Of a stretch of 49,491 nt of DNA, positions 23,816 to 32,769 are shown piece after piece. The stretch is from Flavobacterium sp. (GTDB lineage Bacteria > Bacteroidota > Bacteroidia > Flavobacteriales > Flavobacteriaceae). Made by a program: the position numbers and the translations under genes. Under the pieces are notes generated by a model. That model had not been told where the DNA came from. It was given only the letters and a program-made list of their open reading frames with translations, and searched no databases. Numbering within the stretch: the first letter of the stretch is position 1; each line of letters opens with the position of its first letter. The stretch covers positions 1-49,491 of the forward strand of contig JAHEHC010000003.1 of NCBI GenBank assembly GCA_024644805.1. The letters run 5' to 3'.

Positions 23816-24931
23816 ATGAAAAAATTATCTTTTTTATTAATCATTTTGTCTCTTACATTCGGAGCTTGTCAAGAAAACAAATATCCGGATCTGGAAAATG
23901 GTGTTTATGCCGAATTTGTTACCACTAAAGGAACATTTGTGGCTAAATTATACAACGAGGCCACTCCCCTGACCGTTTCTAACTTTGTAGAACTTGCTGA
24001 AGGAACAAACGAGATGGTCGATTCGGCCTATAAGGGCAAGAATTATTTTAACGGAATCATATTCCACAGAGTCATCAAGGATTTTATGATCCAGGGTGGA
24101 GACCCCTTAGGAACCGGTTCCGGTAATCCCGGGTACAAGTTCCCTGATGAGATCGTTGACACTTTGAAACATTCCGGAAAAGGGATCCTATCAATGGCCA
24201 ATTCCGGTCAAAACACCAATGGAAGTCAGTTTTTCATCACATTGAAGGAAACCCCTTGGTTGGATGGTAAACATACCGTATTCGGAGAGATCGTTATCGG
24301 ACAGGAGATCGTAGATTCAATTGGGACAGTTGAAACCACTAAGCCCGGTGACAAACCGGTTGATTCTATCGTAATGAATGAAGTGAACATTATTAACGTT
24401 GGTAATGTGAATGTTTCATCATTTACTTCAGAAATGGAGAGAATTGAAAAGGAAAAAGAAGATATGATGCTTCGAATAGAGAAGATCGCAACTAAAACAG
24501 CAGTAGATTTCTCGACCCAACTACAGGATGCTGAAGAATTACCTTCAGGTGTTAAGATATTATTTACTGAAAAAGGTGATGGTGTCAAGCCAGCAGAAGG
24601 TTCTAAAGTACTCATGAACTATGCTGGATACCTGACCAATGGATCTATGTTCGACACCAACAATATCTTTGTTGCCAAGAAATATGAATCCTATGATTAT
24701 AAGAGAGACGCAGCTGGAGGATATGCTCCGGTACCCACCGATTATAGCAAGGAGGCAAGATTGATCCAAGGGTTTAGAGAAGGATTGCTGCAAATGAGTA
24801 TTGGCGATAAGACCATTATCTATATCCCATCTCATCTGGCATATGGTGAGCGAGGCTATCCGCCAATTATCCCTGCAGATAGTGATCTGATCTTTGAATT
24901 GGAACTGGTTGAGATCGTACAACCGGAATAA
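23816..24931 (+). CDS. Lipoprotein with fused cyclophilin and FKBP domains
   Basis: This 371-residue envelope PPIase joins two unrelated isomerase folds. The lipobox LTFGAC places the lipidated cysteine at residue 18. A cyclophilin domain follows (about 30-190) with FHRVIKDFMIQGGDP, SMANSGQNTNGSQFFITL and WLDGKHTVFGEI; F, R and QGG of the active site are present. A helical linker (about 200-240) leads to a C-terminal FKBP domain (about 240-371) with LIQGFREGLLQMSIGDKTII and IPSHLAYGERG. Both domains look intact. It lies three bases after gldI and likely shares its transcript, ending at the terminator at 24949. Confidence 0.92.
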   Translation: MKKLSFLLIILSLTFGACQENKYPDLENGVYAEFVTTKGTFVAKLYNEATPLTVSNFVELAEGTNEMVDSAYKGKNYFNGIIFHRVIKDFMIQGGDPLGTGSGNPGYKFPDEIVDTLKHSGKGILSMANSGQNTNGSQFFITLKETPWLDGKHTVFGEIVIGQEIVDSIGTVETTKPGDKPVDSIVMNEVNIINVGNVNVSSFTSEMERIEKEKEDMMLRIEKIATKTAVDFSTQLQDAEELPSGVKILFTEKGDGVKPAEGSKVLMNYAGYLTNGSMFDTNNIFVAKKYESYDYKRDAAGGYAPVPTDYSKEARLIQGFREGLLQMSIGDKTIIYIPSHLAYGERGYPPIIPADSDLIFELELVEIVQPE

Positions 24932-24948
24932 GCTTATTATAGAATCAT

Positions 24949-24981
24949 AAAAAAAGCCTCATATTAATGAGGCTTTTTTTT
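24949..24981. terminator. Bidirectional terminator between the PPIase gene and pepD
   Basis: AAAAAAAGCCTCAT (24949-24962) pairs with ATGAGGCTTTTTTT (24967-24980) around the loop ATTA. A and T runs flank both sides, so it works for the plus-strand PPIase transcript and the minus-strand pepD transcript. Its right arm overlaps the pepD stop codon (24980-24982). Confidence 0.92.
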
Positions 24982-26437
24982 ATTTCACCGGTATATTCTT
25001 TAATATTTCTAAAAGGAAATCCCAGAATTTCTGGGTCGAAGATATACTCGCTCTTTCATCGGGAGAATGTGCTCCTTTGATCGTTGGACCGAATGAGATC
25101 ATCTCCATTCCAGGATAATTCTGTCCCAAGATACCACATTCCAGACCTGCATGACAGGCAGCAACATTGGCTCTATTCCCATTCATTTTCAAATACAGGT
25201 CATCCATGACCTTTAAAATAGAGCTATCCATATCAGGCTCCCATCCTGGATAGCTTCCTGAAAACGCCACTTTGAATCCTGCAAGTTCAAATGCAGATCG
25301 TAAGGTATAGGCCAGATCCATCTTTGAGGATTCAACAGACGATCGGGTCAAGCATTCCACTTTTATCTTTCCATGCTCCAAGTGCACCTTTGCAATATTG
25401 TTGGAAGTCTCCACCAGATCGGTAATTGCAGGACTCATTCTGAACACCCCATTATGGGCAGCATAAATAACCTTTATGAATCTAATTTGATCTTCCATTG
25501 AGATCACTTCATCCGGACTATCCTCTTGCTTTTCAAATGAGATTTTCAGGTCTCCATCTAATAATTTGTATTCATTGTGGATCTCAGATGAAACCTTTTC
25601 TATGACTTTCTTTAGTTGATCGACCTTATTCTTATCTACAGCCAGATGCACCCTACTCTCTCTTGGAATGGCATTCCTTAAACTTCCCCCGTGTAATTCT
25701 GCAATATGGCATTGGTCCATGATCGCATACAATATCCGATTCATGATCTTATTCGCATTTCCAAGTCCTTTGATGATATCCATTCCACTATGTCCTCCAT
25801 TCAGACCTTTTACTTTAAGAACATATCCAAGTGAATTATCAGGTGCTCTCATTGTTGCGTAATTGGTTTCGGCAGTAATATCAATTCCTCCAGCACATCC
25901 AACTCCAATTTCATCATCTTCTTCGGTATCCAGATTCAATAAGATATCACCATGAAGAACCCCTCCTTTTAATCCCATGGCTCCGGTCATTCCTGTTTCC
26001 TCATCAATAGTAAATAAAGCCTCAATAGCGGGATGTTGTATATCCTTACTTTCCAGGATCGCCATGATGGATGCAACTCCCAAACCATTATCGGCTCCCA
26101 AAGTGGTTCCTTTTGCCTTAACCCAATCTCCATCAACAACCATATCTATCCCTTGGGTGTCAAAATCGAAATTGGTATCATTATTCTTTTGGTGAACCAT
26201 ATCCAGGTGGGACTGCAACACTACCGATTTTCTATTCTCCATTCCGGGAGTTGCTGGTTTGCGTATAATGACATTCCCTACTTCATCTTCCATTGTTTCC
26301 AGACCAAGTTTCTTGCCAAAATCCTTCATGAAAATAATGACTTGCTCTTCTTTTTTTGAACCTCTTGGCACCTCATTTAAATCGGCAAAATTGGTCCAAA
26401 GATTCTTAGGTTTCAGGTTTCTAATTGTATCGCTCAT
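24980..26437 (-). CDS. pepD: Aminoacyl-histidine dipeptidase (M20 family, PepD-like)
   Basis: This is a cytosolic zinc dipeptidase that hydrolyses Xaa-His dipeptides such as carnosine-like substrates. The M20 metal ligands lie in VVLQSHLDMVHQKN (His), KGTTLGADNGLGVAS (bridging Asp) and FTIDEETGMTGAMGLKG (catalytic and ligand Glu). The NLDTEEDDEIGVGCAGG segment and a C-terminal HAGLECGI follow. The 485-residue length matches PepD, which carries a lid/dimerisation insert between metal-binding halves. It is monocistronic, with its own -7 box upstream and the shared terminator downstream. Confidence 0.94.
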   Translation of the reverse strand: MSDTIRNLKPKNLWTNFADLNEVPRGSKKEEQVIIFMKDFGKKLGLETMEDEVGNVIIRKPATPGMENRKSVVLQSHLDMVHQKNNDTNFDFDTQGIDMVVDGDWVKAKGTTLGADNGLGVASIMAILESKDIQHPAIEALFTIDEETGMTGAMGLKGGVLHGDILLNLDTEEDDEIGVGCAGGIDITAETNYATMRAPDNSLGYVLKVKGLNGGHSGMDIIKGLGNANKIMNRILYAIMDQCHIAELHGGSLRNAIPRESRVHLAVDKNKVDQLKKVIEKVSSEIHNEYKLLDGDLKISFEKQEDSPDEVISMEDQIRFIKVIYAAHNGVFRMSPAITDLVETSNNIAKVHLEHGKIKVECLTRSSVESSKMDLAYTLRSAFELAGFKVAFSGSYPGWEPDMDSSILKVMDDLYLKMNGNRANVAACHAGLECGILGQNYPGMEMISFGPTIKGAHSPDERASISSTQKFWDFLLEILKNIPVK

Positions 26438-26458
26438 TGATCTATTTTTTTATAGACA

Positions 26459-26466
26459 CAAAATTA
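26459..26466 (-). promoter_or_regulatory. Candidate -7 box for pepD
   Basis: The minus strand reads TAATTTTG, a full TAnnTTTG match, 21 bases from the pepD ATG at 26437. Confidence 0.48.
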
Positions 26467-26508
26467 AGGTTTTAATGATAGACTAAAAATTATAAATAGA
26501 ATTCTTTG

Positions 26509-26516
26509 TATGTTTG
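26509..26516 (+). promoter_or_regulatory. Possible -7 box at the start of the DUF3810 gene
   Basis: TATGTTTG matches TAnnTTTG but ends only three bases before the ATG at 26520. If real, the transcript would be leaderless or start just inside the gene, so it may be chance. Confidence 0.25.
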
Positions 26517-26519
26517 AAG

Positions 26520-27587
26520 ATGCCGCGACGAACAAAACTAATTCTTGCTATTTTTTTACCAATTCAAGTTGTTGTATTACAAGTTGTTAAAAATTTTCCA
26601 GAATTTATAGAGACCTATTATAGTCAGGGTATATTCCCTTTCTTGTCAAGGATATTTCGATTTCTTTTGGGTTGGGTCCCTTTTTCTGTGGGCGATATTT
26701 TCTATTTATCGATAGCCCTATTTGCATTGCGATGGGTCTATAAGAATTTTAGACGCCTGACCAAAGAACCTGCTCGCCTGTTTATTGATATTGCAGCGAC
26801 TCTATCGGTTGTTTACGCTGTATTTCTATTGTTATGGGGCTTAAACTATTATCGGGTGCCCTTACACAAGACCTTGGAATTGGAAACTGATTATACTACT
26901 GAAGAACTCATTGAGACCACACATAAGCTCATTGAGAAATCGAATGCCCTGCACCGTTCACTGGGATTCCATGATACGGTGAAGGTAGAACTCCCCTATA
27001 CCCAAAAAGAGATCTTTGAGAGATCGGATGTTGGGTATCAAAACCTTTCAGAAAAATACCCCTATCTAAAATATTCTCCTAAGAGTATAAAGAAAAGTGG
27101 CTGGAGTCTTGGACTGACTTATATGGGATATTCTGGTTATTACAATCCATTTACAGGTGAAGCACAGGTCAACAATAAGATCAAAACCTATAAATTTCCT
27201 GTAGTAAGTTGTCATGAACAAGCTCATCAATTGGGTTATGCTGCTGAGAACGAGGCTAATTTTCTGGCCATGTTAGCCACCATTAACAATGATGACCTTT
27301 ATATTCAATATACAGGATATATATTCGTACTGCGCTATTGTATCAACGAGATCGCCAGAAGAGATATTGACACCTATCACCAGATCTTGGAGTCGGTCAA
27401 TCCGGGAATATTGAAAAGTTATAAGGAAATGAGGGATTTTTGGGAAAGCTACAAGAATCCTTTCGAAAGTCTTTCCAAGGCGTTCTGGGATCAGTTCTTA
27501 AAGGCCAACAATCAATCAAAGGGGATCATGAGCTATAGTTATATGGTCGCTTTAGTGGTCAATTATTTAGAGGAGAATCCTATATAA
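26520..27587 (+). CDS. DUF3810 membrane protein with an HExxH motif
   Basis: This 355-residue protein has two or three N-terminal membrane spans (about residues 5-25, 45-70 and 90-112) followed by a large domain with the gluzincin-type motif HEQAH at 232-236, within SCHEQAHQLGYAAENEANFLA. The downstream glutamates could supply the third metal ligand. The DUF3810 family is widespread in Bacteroidota and looks like a membrane metallopeptidase; no activity has been assigned that I know of. I prefer ATG 26520 to the TTG six bases earlier because the protein then starts with the usual basic residues before the first span. Confidence 0.85.
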   Translation: MPRRTKLILAIFLPIQVVVLQVVKNFPEFIETYYSQGIFPFLSRIFRFLLGWVPFSVGDIFYLSIALFALRWVYKNFRRLTKEPARLFIDIAATLSVVYAVFLLLWGLNYYRVPLHKTLELETDYTTEELIETTHKLIEKSNALHRSLGFHDTVKVELPYTQKEIFERSDVGYQNLSEKYPYLKYSPKSIKKSGWSLGLTYMGYSGYYNPFTGEAQVNNKIKTYKFPVVSCHEQAHQLGYAAENEANFLAMLATINNDDLYIQYTGYIFVLRYCINEIARRDIDTYHQILESVNPGILKSYKEMRDFWESYKNPFESLSKAFWDQFLKANNQSKGIMSYSYMVALVVNYLEENPI

Positions 27588-27679
27588 TAATTCAACATCA
27601 AATGTTAAATAAGAATACTATATCTAAAATAACTTTAAGCATTATTACTTTTAAATAGAATTAAATCTACCATTATAAC

Positions 27680-30634
27680 ATGAATAAAATTTTTACCTTC
27701 CTTCTGGTGTTCTTTATATCCTTTGGAATAAATGCCCAGGAGCATTTCCCTAAGAACAACAGTGTTAAGGAAAAGAACGAAAATTATACTGCCTTCACCA
27801 ATGCAACAATTCATATCACTCCCAGGCAGAAAGTCGAAAATGGCATACTACTCATTCAGAATGGCAAAGTCGTTGAAGTTGGAAATTCGATAGAAATTCC
27901 AAACAATTCGATCGTCATCGATCTGGAAGGAAAATCAATTTATCCCTCTTTTATAGATGTTTACTCGTCATTTGGGGTCGATACACCTGAAAAGGCAAAA
28001 GGAACCGGTCCTCAATGGGATTCGAAACGGAATGGATATTATTGGAACGATCATATCCTACCCGGGAATAATGCCATTGATAAATTCAAGTACACAGATA
28101 AAAAAGCCAAAGAGCTCAGAGATCTTGGTTTTGGAGTGATCAATACCCATATAATGGATGGAATTGCCCGGGGTACCGGGTTACTGGTAGCCTTGAATGA
28201 CAATGCCAACAATTCGGAACGAATCATCGAAGATCGATCGGGACAATTCTTTTCATTCAGTAAAAGTGTCACCAGCAGACAATCCTATCCATCATCGTTG
28301 ATGGGTAGCATGGCGCTGATCCGTCAGTTGAATTATGATTTGGATTGGTATTCAAAAGGCTTATCAAATTCCAAGGACCTCTCTCTAGAGGCTATGATCG
28401 CAAATAAGGATCTTGTCCCATTCTTCGAGGCCGGAAATAAAGGTAACGACATCAGAGTGGATCGTTTGGGTGACCTGTTCGACATCGATTATATCATAAT
28501 TGGTGGGGGTGATGAATATGAAGTAATAAAGAACATAAAAGACACCAAGTCCAGGTTCATCATTCCTTTGGATTTTCCCAATGCCTATGATGTTAGCAAT
28601 CCATATGCTGCCAATTATCTGACCCTGGAACAAATGAGAAATTGGAATCAGGCTCCGACCAATCCTAAGGTACTATCGGAACATGATATCACATTTGCGC
28701 TAACAACTCACAAACTTAAAAAAACATCTGAGTTCAGGAGCAATTTATTGAAAGCCATATCGTATGGATTTGATAAGACCTCGGCATTGGAATCACTCAC
28801 AACAATACCTGCAAATATGCTGGGAAAAAGCGACCTGATAGGCTCCCTGAAAAAAGACCACTATGCAAACTTTTTGATCACTTCAGGAGATCTGTTTGAC
28901 ACGGAGACCGTACTGTATGAAAACTGGGTTCAGGGAAAAAAGAACGTTATCAATGATATGCATCAGGTCGATCTTAGTGGCAATTACAGGCTCAACGCCG
29001 GAGGGAAGAACTATTCACTTAAGATCACTGGTAAAAGTAAACCGAAAGCTGAGATCAAATTGGATACGGTATCTCTCAATACCAAAATATCCTATAGCGA
29101 TAACTGGATCACTTTGAATTTCAGCAACAAGGAAACAAACGAGTCCTTTCAGGCAACAGGAATAATCAAACCTGAATCAACGGGGTTCAGCGGAAAACTG
29201 ATCCTACCCAATGGATTGGAAAGCACTTTCGTAGCAGTCATGGAGAGCCCTGCTGACTCTGAAAATAAGTCCGATGATAACCCAAAAGAAGCAAATTCGG
29301 AAGTCGTTCCAGTCACCTTTCCAAATGTAGGCTATGGTAACAGCACACTTCCCAAGCAACAGAATACCCTTTTTAAAAATGCAACTGTTTGGACCGGGGA
29401 GGCTGATGGTATTCTGGAAAGAACAGATGTCCTGGTTGCAAATGGTAAAATATCCAAGGTCGGTAAAGATCTGAATGCTTCTGGCGCTGTGATCATCGAT
29501 GCAACAGGAAAACATCTAACGGCAGGGATCATTGATGAACACACCCATATTGGAATGACCGGAGGCGGAAATGAAAGTGGTCAAAATTCATCAGCAGAGG
29601 TGACCGTTGAAGATATCATTGATTTTGAAGACATCGGGATCTATAGGAATTTAGCTGGAGGGGTAACTGCTATGCAAATACTGCATGGTTCATCAAATCC
29701 AATTGGTGGACGATCTGCGATAATCAAATTAAAATGGGGTGAAGATGCCGACGGATTGCTTATAAAGAATAGGCCTAAGTTCATCAAATTCGCCTTGGGA
29801 GAGAATGTGAAACAATCAAATTGGCAAAGTTTCAACAGGTTCCCACAGACCCGAATGGGTGTCGAGCAGTTATATGTCAATTACTTCAATAGAGCTAAAG
29901 AATATGATAAGATAAAGAATAGTGGAAAACCTTTTCGATATGATGAGGAAATGGAAGTCCTGGCTGAAATTCTCAGGGGTGAACGCTTCATAACCTGTCA
30001 TTCCTATGTTCAGAGTGAGATCAATATGTTGATGAAAGTGGCTGAAAGTTTCAATTTCAGGGTCAATACGTTCACTCATATCCTGGAAGGCTATAAAGTG
30101 GCCGACAAAATGAAAGATCACGGAGTTGGTGCTTCTTCATTCAGTGATTGGTGGGCCTATAAATACGAGGTCAAGGATGCGATTCCTTACAACGCGGCGA
30201 TAATGGCCAATCAAGGTGTAGTTGTAGCCATCAATAGTGATGATGATGAGATGTCCAGAAGGTTGAATCAGGAAGCTGCTAAAGCCGTTAAATATGGAGG
30301 AATGTCGGAAGAGGAAGCCTGGAAGTTGGTCACCATAAATCCAGCAAAACTGCTTCACCTTGATAATAGGATCGGCAGTATAAAAGTAGGAAAGGATGCC
30401 GATCTTGTCTTATGGAATGATCATCCTCTATCGATGTATGCAAAGGCAGATAAGACCATGATAGAAGGTGCTATTTACTTTGATATCGAGAATGATGCGA
30501 TGAAGAGAAGTGAGATAAAGACAGAGCGAAACAAGTTAATAAAGATGATGCTTAACGAAAAGAATAAGGGGAATAAGACCCAGTCTCCCAAGAGGAAGGA
30601 ACGTCAAGTATTCAAATGTGAAACCCTAAACTAA
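27680..30634 (+). CDS. Secreted amidohydrolase-family protein with two amidohydrolase domains
   Basis: This large (984-residue) exported protein begins with the signal peptide NKIFTFLLVFFISFGINAQ. Two amidohydrolase-like domains follow. In the first (about 35-430) the metal motif HxH is lost: SFIDVYSS has Y95 and S97 where the histidines belong. In the second (about 560-950) it is intact: IIDEHTHIG with H621 and H623, then FITCHSYVQSE, FTHILEGYK and the conserved Asp in AINSDDDEMSRR. GKDADLVLWNDHPL is the typical closing motif. Relatives include imidazolonepropionase-like and prolidase-like enzymes; the substrate is unknown. It lies six bases before a second such gene. A TAACTTTA at 27630-27637 is a weak -7 candidate. 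Confidence 0.88.
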   Translation: MNKIFTFLLVFFISFGINAQEHFPKNNSVKEKNENYTAFTNATIHITPRQKVENGILLIQNGKVVEVGNSIEIPNNSIVIDLEGKSIYPSFIDVYSSFGVDTPEKAKGTGPQWDSKRNGYYWNDHILPGNNAIDKFKYTDKKAKELRDLGFGVINTHIMDGIARGTGLLVALNDNANNSERIIEDRSGQFFSFSKSVTSRQSYPSSLMGSMALIRQLNYDLDWYSKGLSNSKDLSLEAMIANKDLVPFFEAGNKGNDIRVDRLGDLFDIDYIIIGGGDEYEVIKNIKDTKSRFIIPLDFPNAYDVSNPYAANYLTLEQMRNWNQAPTNPKVLSEHDITFALTTHKLKKTSEFRSNLLKAISYGFDKTSALESLTTIPANMLGKSDLIGSLKKDHYANFLITSGDLFDTETVLYENWVQGKKNVINDMHQVDLSGNYRLNAGGKNYSLKITGKSKPKAEIKLDTVSLNTKISYSDNWITLNFSNKETNESFQATGIIKPESTGFSGKLILPNGLESTFVAVMESPADSENKSDDNPKEANSEVVPVTFPNVGYGNSTLPKQQNTLFKNATVWTGEADGILERTDVLVANGKISKVGKDLNASGAVIIDATGKHLTAGIIDEHTHIGMTGGGNESGQNSSAEVTVEDIIDFEDIGIYRNLAGGVTAMQILHGSSNPIGGRSAIIKLKWGEDADGLLIKNRPKFIKFALGENVKQSNWQSFNRFPQTRMGVEQLYVNYFNRAKEYDKIKNSGKPFRYDEEMEVLAEILRGERFITCHSYVQSEINMLMKVAESFNFRVNTFTHILEGYKVADKMKDHGVGASSFSDWWAYKYEVKDAIPYNAAIMANQGVVVAINSDDDEMSRRLNQEAAKAVKYGGMSEEEAWKLVTINPAKLLHLDNRIGSIKVGKDADLVLWNDHPLSMYAKADKTMIEGAIYFDIENDAMKRSEIKTERNKLIKMMLNEKNKGNKTQSPKRKERQVFKCETLN

Positions 30635-30640
30635 TCAGCC

Positions 30641-31945
30641 ATGAATTATATTCAAAAATTTCTTTTATTATTTATAATTGGATCTCATTTGACTATCCTT
30701 GGACAGCAAACTCCGGCTGATGCACAAAATGAAGCGGTGACCATTGTTGGTGCTACTGCACATATTGGTGATGGTACTGTGATTGAAAAAAGTGTGATCA
30801 TCTTTGAGAATGGTAAGATCAGTATTGTAACCGATGTAAAGACCATGATACCCTATAAAGGCAAGATCATCAATGCTGATGGCATGCATGTATACCCCGG
30901 TTTTATAGCACCTAACACAACCTTAGGCTTGGCTGAGATTGGAGCGGTAAGAGCAACAAGGGATTTTGATGAAATTGGATCCATGAATCCTCACATCCGC
31001 AGTATCATTGCCTATAATGCCGAATCCCAGGTAATTGAATCATTACGGCCAAACGGGGTGCTAATTGGTCAGATAACACCTCGTAGTGGAGTTATTTCAG
31101 GAACCTCATCGGTCGTTCAGTTGGATGCATGGAATTGGGAAGATGCCCTAATCAAAGAGGATGATGGGGTTCACTTGAATTGGCCCAGCACCTTTAGAAG
31201 AGGCCGTTGGTGGGAAGGAGAATCACGAGGTTTCCATCCCAACAAGGATTATCAGGAACAGTTGGATAAGATCAGTTCATTTATTATGAATGCCCGATCG
31301 TTTGGAAAAGCAAGCTCGAATTCAAAAAATGAATCTTTTGAGGCCATGCAGGGATTGTTCGACGGTTCAAAGAAATTATTTGTTCATGTCAATGGAGAAA
31401 AGGAGATCATCGATGCCGTACATTTACTGAAAGAGAATGGTGTCATGGAATTGGTTCTAGTGGGAGCCTACGAATCCTATAAGGTTGCCGATCTTCTTGT
31501 TAAAAATAATATCCCAGTATTGGTGAGACGGGTCCACACTATACCAACTAATGAGGATCATGATTACGATCAGACCTTTAAACTACCCAAAATGCTGGTA
31601 GATAAAGGGGTGCTGGTGGCATTGCAAACCAGCGGACAGATGGAGCGTATGAATACCCGAAACCTTCCATTCTATGCTGGTCAGGTGGTAGGTCAAGGAC
31701 TTGATAAGGAGGTGGCATTGCAACTTATCACATTGAATGCGGCCAAGATCCTGGGAATTGACAAAGAGTATGGTTCGTTGGAGAAAGGTAAGAGTGCCAC
31801 TCTTTTTATATCTGAAGGAGATGCTTTGGATGTTCGAAGTAATTTATTGACCCATGCTTTCATAGATGGAAGGGAAATATCTTTAGAGACTCATCAAACC
31901 GAGCTTTGGAGGCGCTATACCAAAAAATACGAAACAGAAGAATGA
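30641..31945 (+). CDS. Secreted amidohydrolase-like protein, probably without metal site
   Basis: This 434-residue protein has a signal peptide (KFLLLFIIGSHLTILGQQ) and one amidohydrolase fold. The opening metal motif PGFIDxHxH appears as PGFIAPNTT (residues 86-94), with N92 and T94 replacing both histidines and A90 replacing the aspartate. The closing GIDKEYGSLEKGKSATLFI is retained, as is a region resembling domain 1 of the preceding protein (RSGVISGTSSVVQLDAWNWE). It starts six bases after that gene and is probably made with it, perhaps as a partner subunit or substrate-binding protein. Non-catalytic status is inferred from the missing ligands. Confidence 0.83.
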   Translation: MNYIQKFLLLFIIGSHLTILGQQTPADAQNEAVTIVGATAHIGDGTVIEKSVIIFENGKISIVTDVKTMIPYKGKIINADGMHVYPGFIAPNTTLGLAEIGAVRATRDFDEIGSMNPHIRSIIAYNAESQVIESLRPNGVLIGQITPRSGVISGTSSVVQLDAWNWEDALIKEDDGVHLNWPSTFRRGRWWEGESRGFHPNKDYQEQLDKISSFIMNARSFGKASSNSKNESFEAMQGLFDGSKKLFVHVNGEKEIIDAVHLLKENGVMELVLVGAYESYKVADLLVKNNIPVLVRRVHTIPTNEDHDYDQTFKLPKMLVDKGVLVALQTSGQMERMNTRNLPFYAGQVVGQGLDKEVALQLITLNAAKILGIDKEYGSLEKGKSATLFISEGDALDVRSNLLTHAFIDGREISLETHQTELWRRYTKKYETEE

Positions 31946-31958
31946 TTGAAATTTCAAG

Positions 31959-32750
31959 ATGAACAAGGAAATATCCAGTGTACATAATTCACTGATTAAA
32001 AAATTGATCCACCTTCAGGAAAAATCCAGGGAAAGAAGGAAAACCGGATTATTTGTCATAGAAGGAAGGCGTGAGATCGAACTTGCTATACAGGGAGGTT
32101 ATGAGATCAAGACCTTATTATTCAATCCAGAGATCATCTCCGAAGAGCAGCTGAATTCATTAAAGAAAAGCGAGGACACAGAGGTCATTATAATTAATCA
32201 TGAGGTCTATCAAAAGATCGCCTACCGGGATTCCACGGAAGGGGTCATTGCAATATCAGAGGCAAAAGAACTGAATTTGGAGCATCTTAACTTAAGTGCA
32301 AATCCTCTGATATTAGTAGCTGAGGCACCCGAGAAACCAGGAAATATAGGTGCTTTATTACGAACTGCTGATGCTGCCGGACTGGATGCTGTGATCATTG
32401 CCGATCCACTGACCGATCTATACAATCCGAATATCATCAGAAGCAGTGTGGGTTGTCTATTCACCAATTCCATTGCTGCAGGTTCTACATCAGCGATCAT
32501 CGAATACCTAAAAAAAATTCAGGTCTCGATATTTTGTGCCACCTTACAGGCTTCAATTCCCTACACTGAATGTGATTTTACGCAAGGAGCTGCCATTGTA
32601 GTTGGAACAGAATCGACCGGATTATCATCCAACTGGCTTAAAGAAAGTGATCAGAACATCAAAATCCCGATGCATGGAGAAATAGATTCAATGAATGTTT
32701 CTGTAGCTGCTGGAATTCTTATATTTGAGGCCAAGCGGCAAAGGAAATAG
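31959..32750 (+). CDS. SpoU/TrmH family RNA 2'-O-methyltransferase
   Basis: This SPOUT-fold enzyme probably methylates a ribose 2'-OH in rRNA or tRNA using S-adenosylmethionine. The 263-residue protein has an N-terminal RNA-binding (substrate-binding) part and the three knot motifs: EKPGNIGALLRTADAAGLDAVI, then VVGTESTGLSSNWL, then IPMHGEIDSMNVSVAAGILIFEA. All three are well preserved. Family alternatives are RlmB-like, TrmH-like and TsnR-like; motifs alone do not decide. It starts 13 bases after the amidohydrolase-like gene and the M48 gene follows 19 bases after its stop. Confidence 0.9.
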   Translation: MNKEISSVHNSLIKKLIHLQEKSRERRKTGLFVIEGRREIELAIQGGYEIKTLLFNPEIISEEQLNSLKKSEDTEVIIINHEVYQKIAYRDSTEGVIAISEAKELNLEHLNLSANPLILVAEAPEKPGNIGALLRTADAAGLDAVIIADPLTDLYNPNIIRSSVGCLFTNSIAAGSTSAIIEYLKKIQVSIFCATLQASIPYTECDFTQGAAIVVGTESTGLSSNWLKESDQNIKIPMHGEIDSMNVSVAAGILIFEAKRQRK

Positions 32751-32769
32751 AACCTAATTCGATACTCAG

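Noticed and set aside
27680-31945. Duplicated amidohydrolase genes as a recent tandem repeat or assembly error
   Set aside because: The three folds are diverged at the protein level with different active-site residues, so they are old paralogues.
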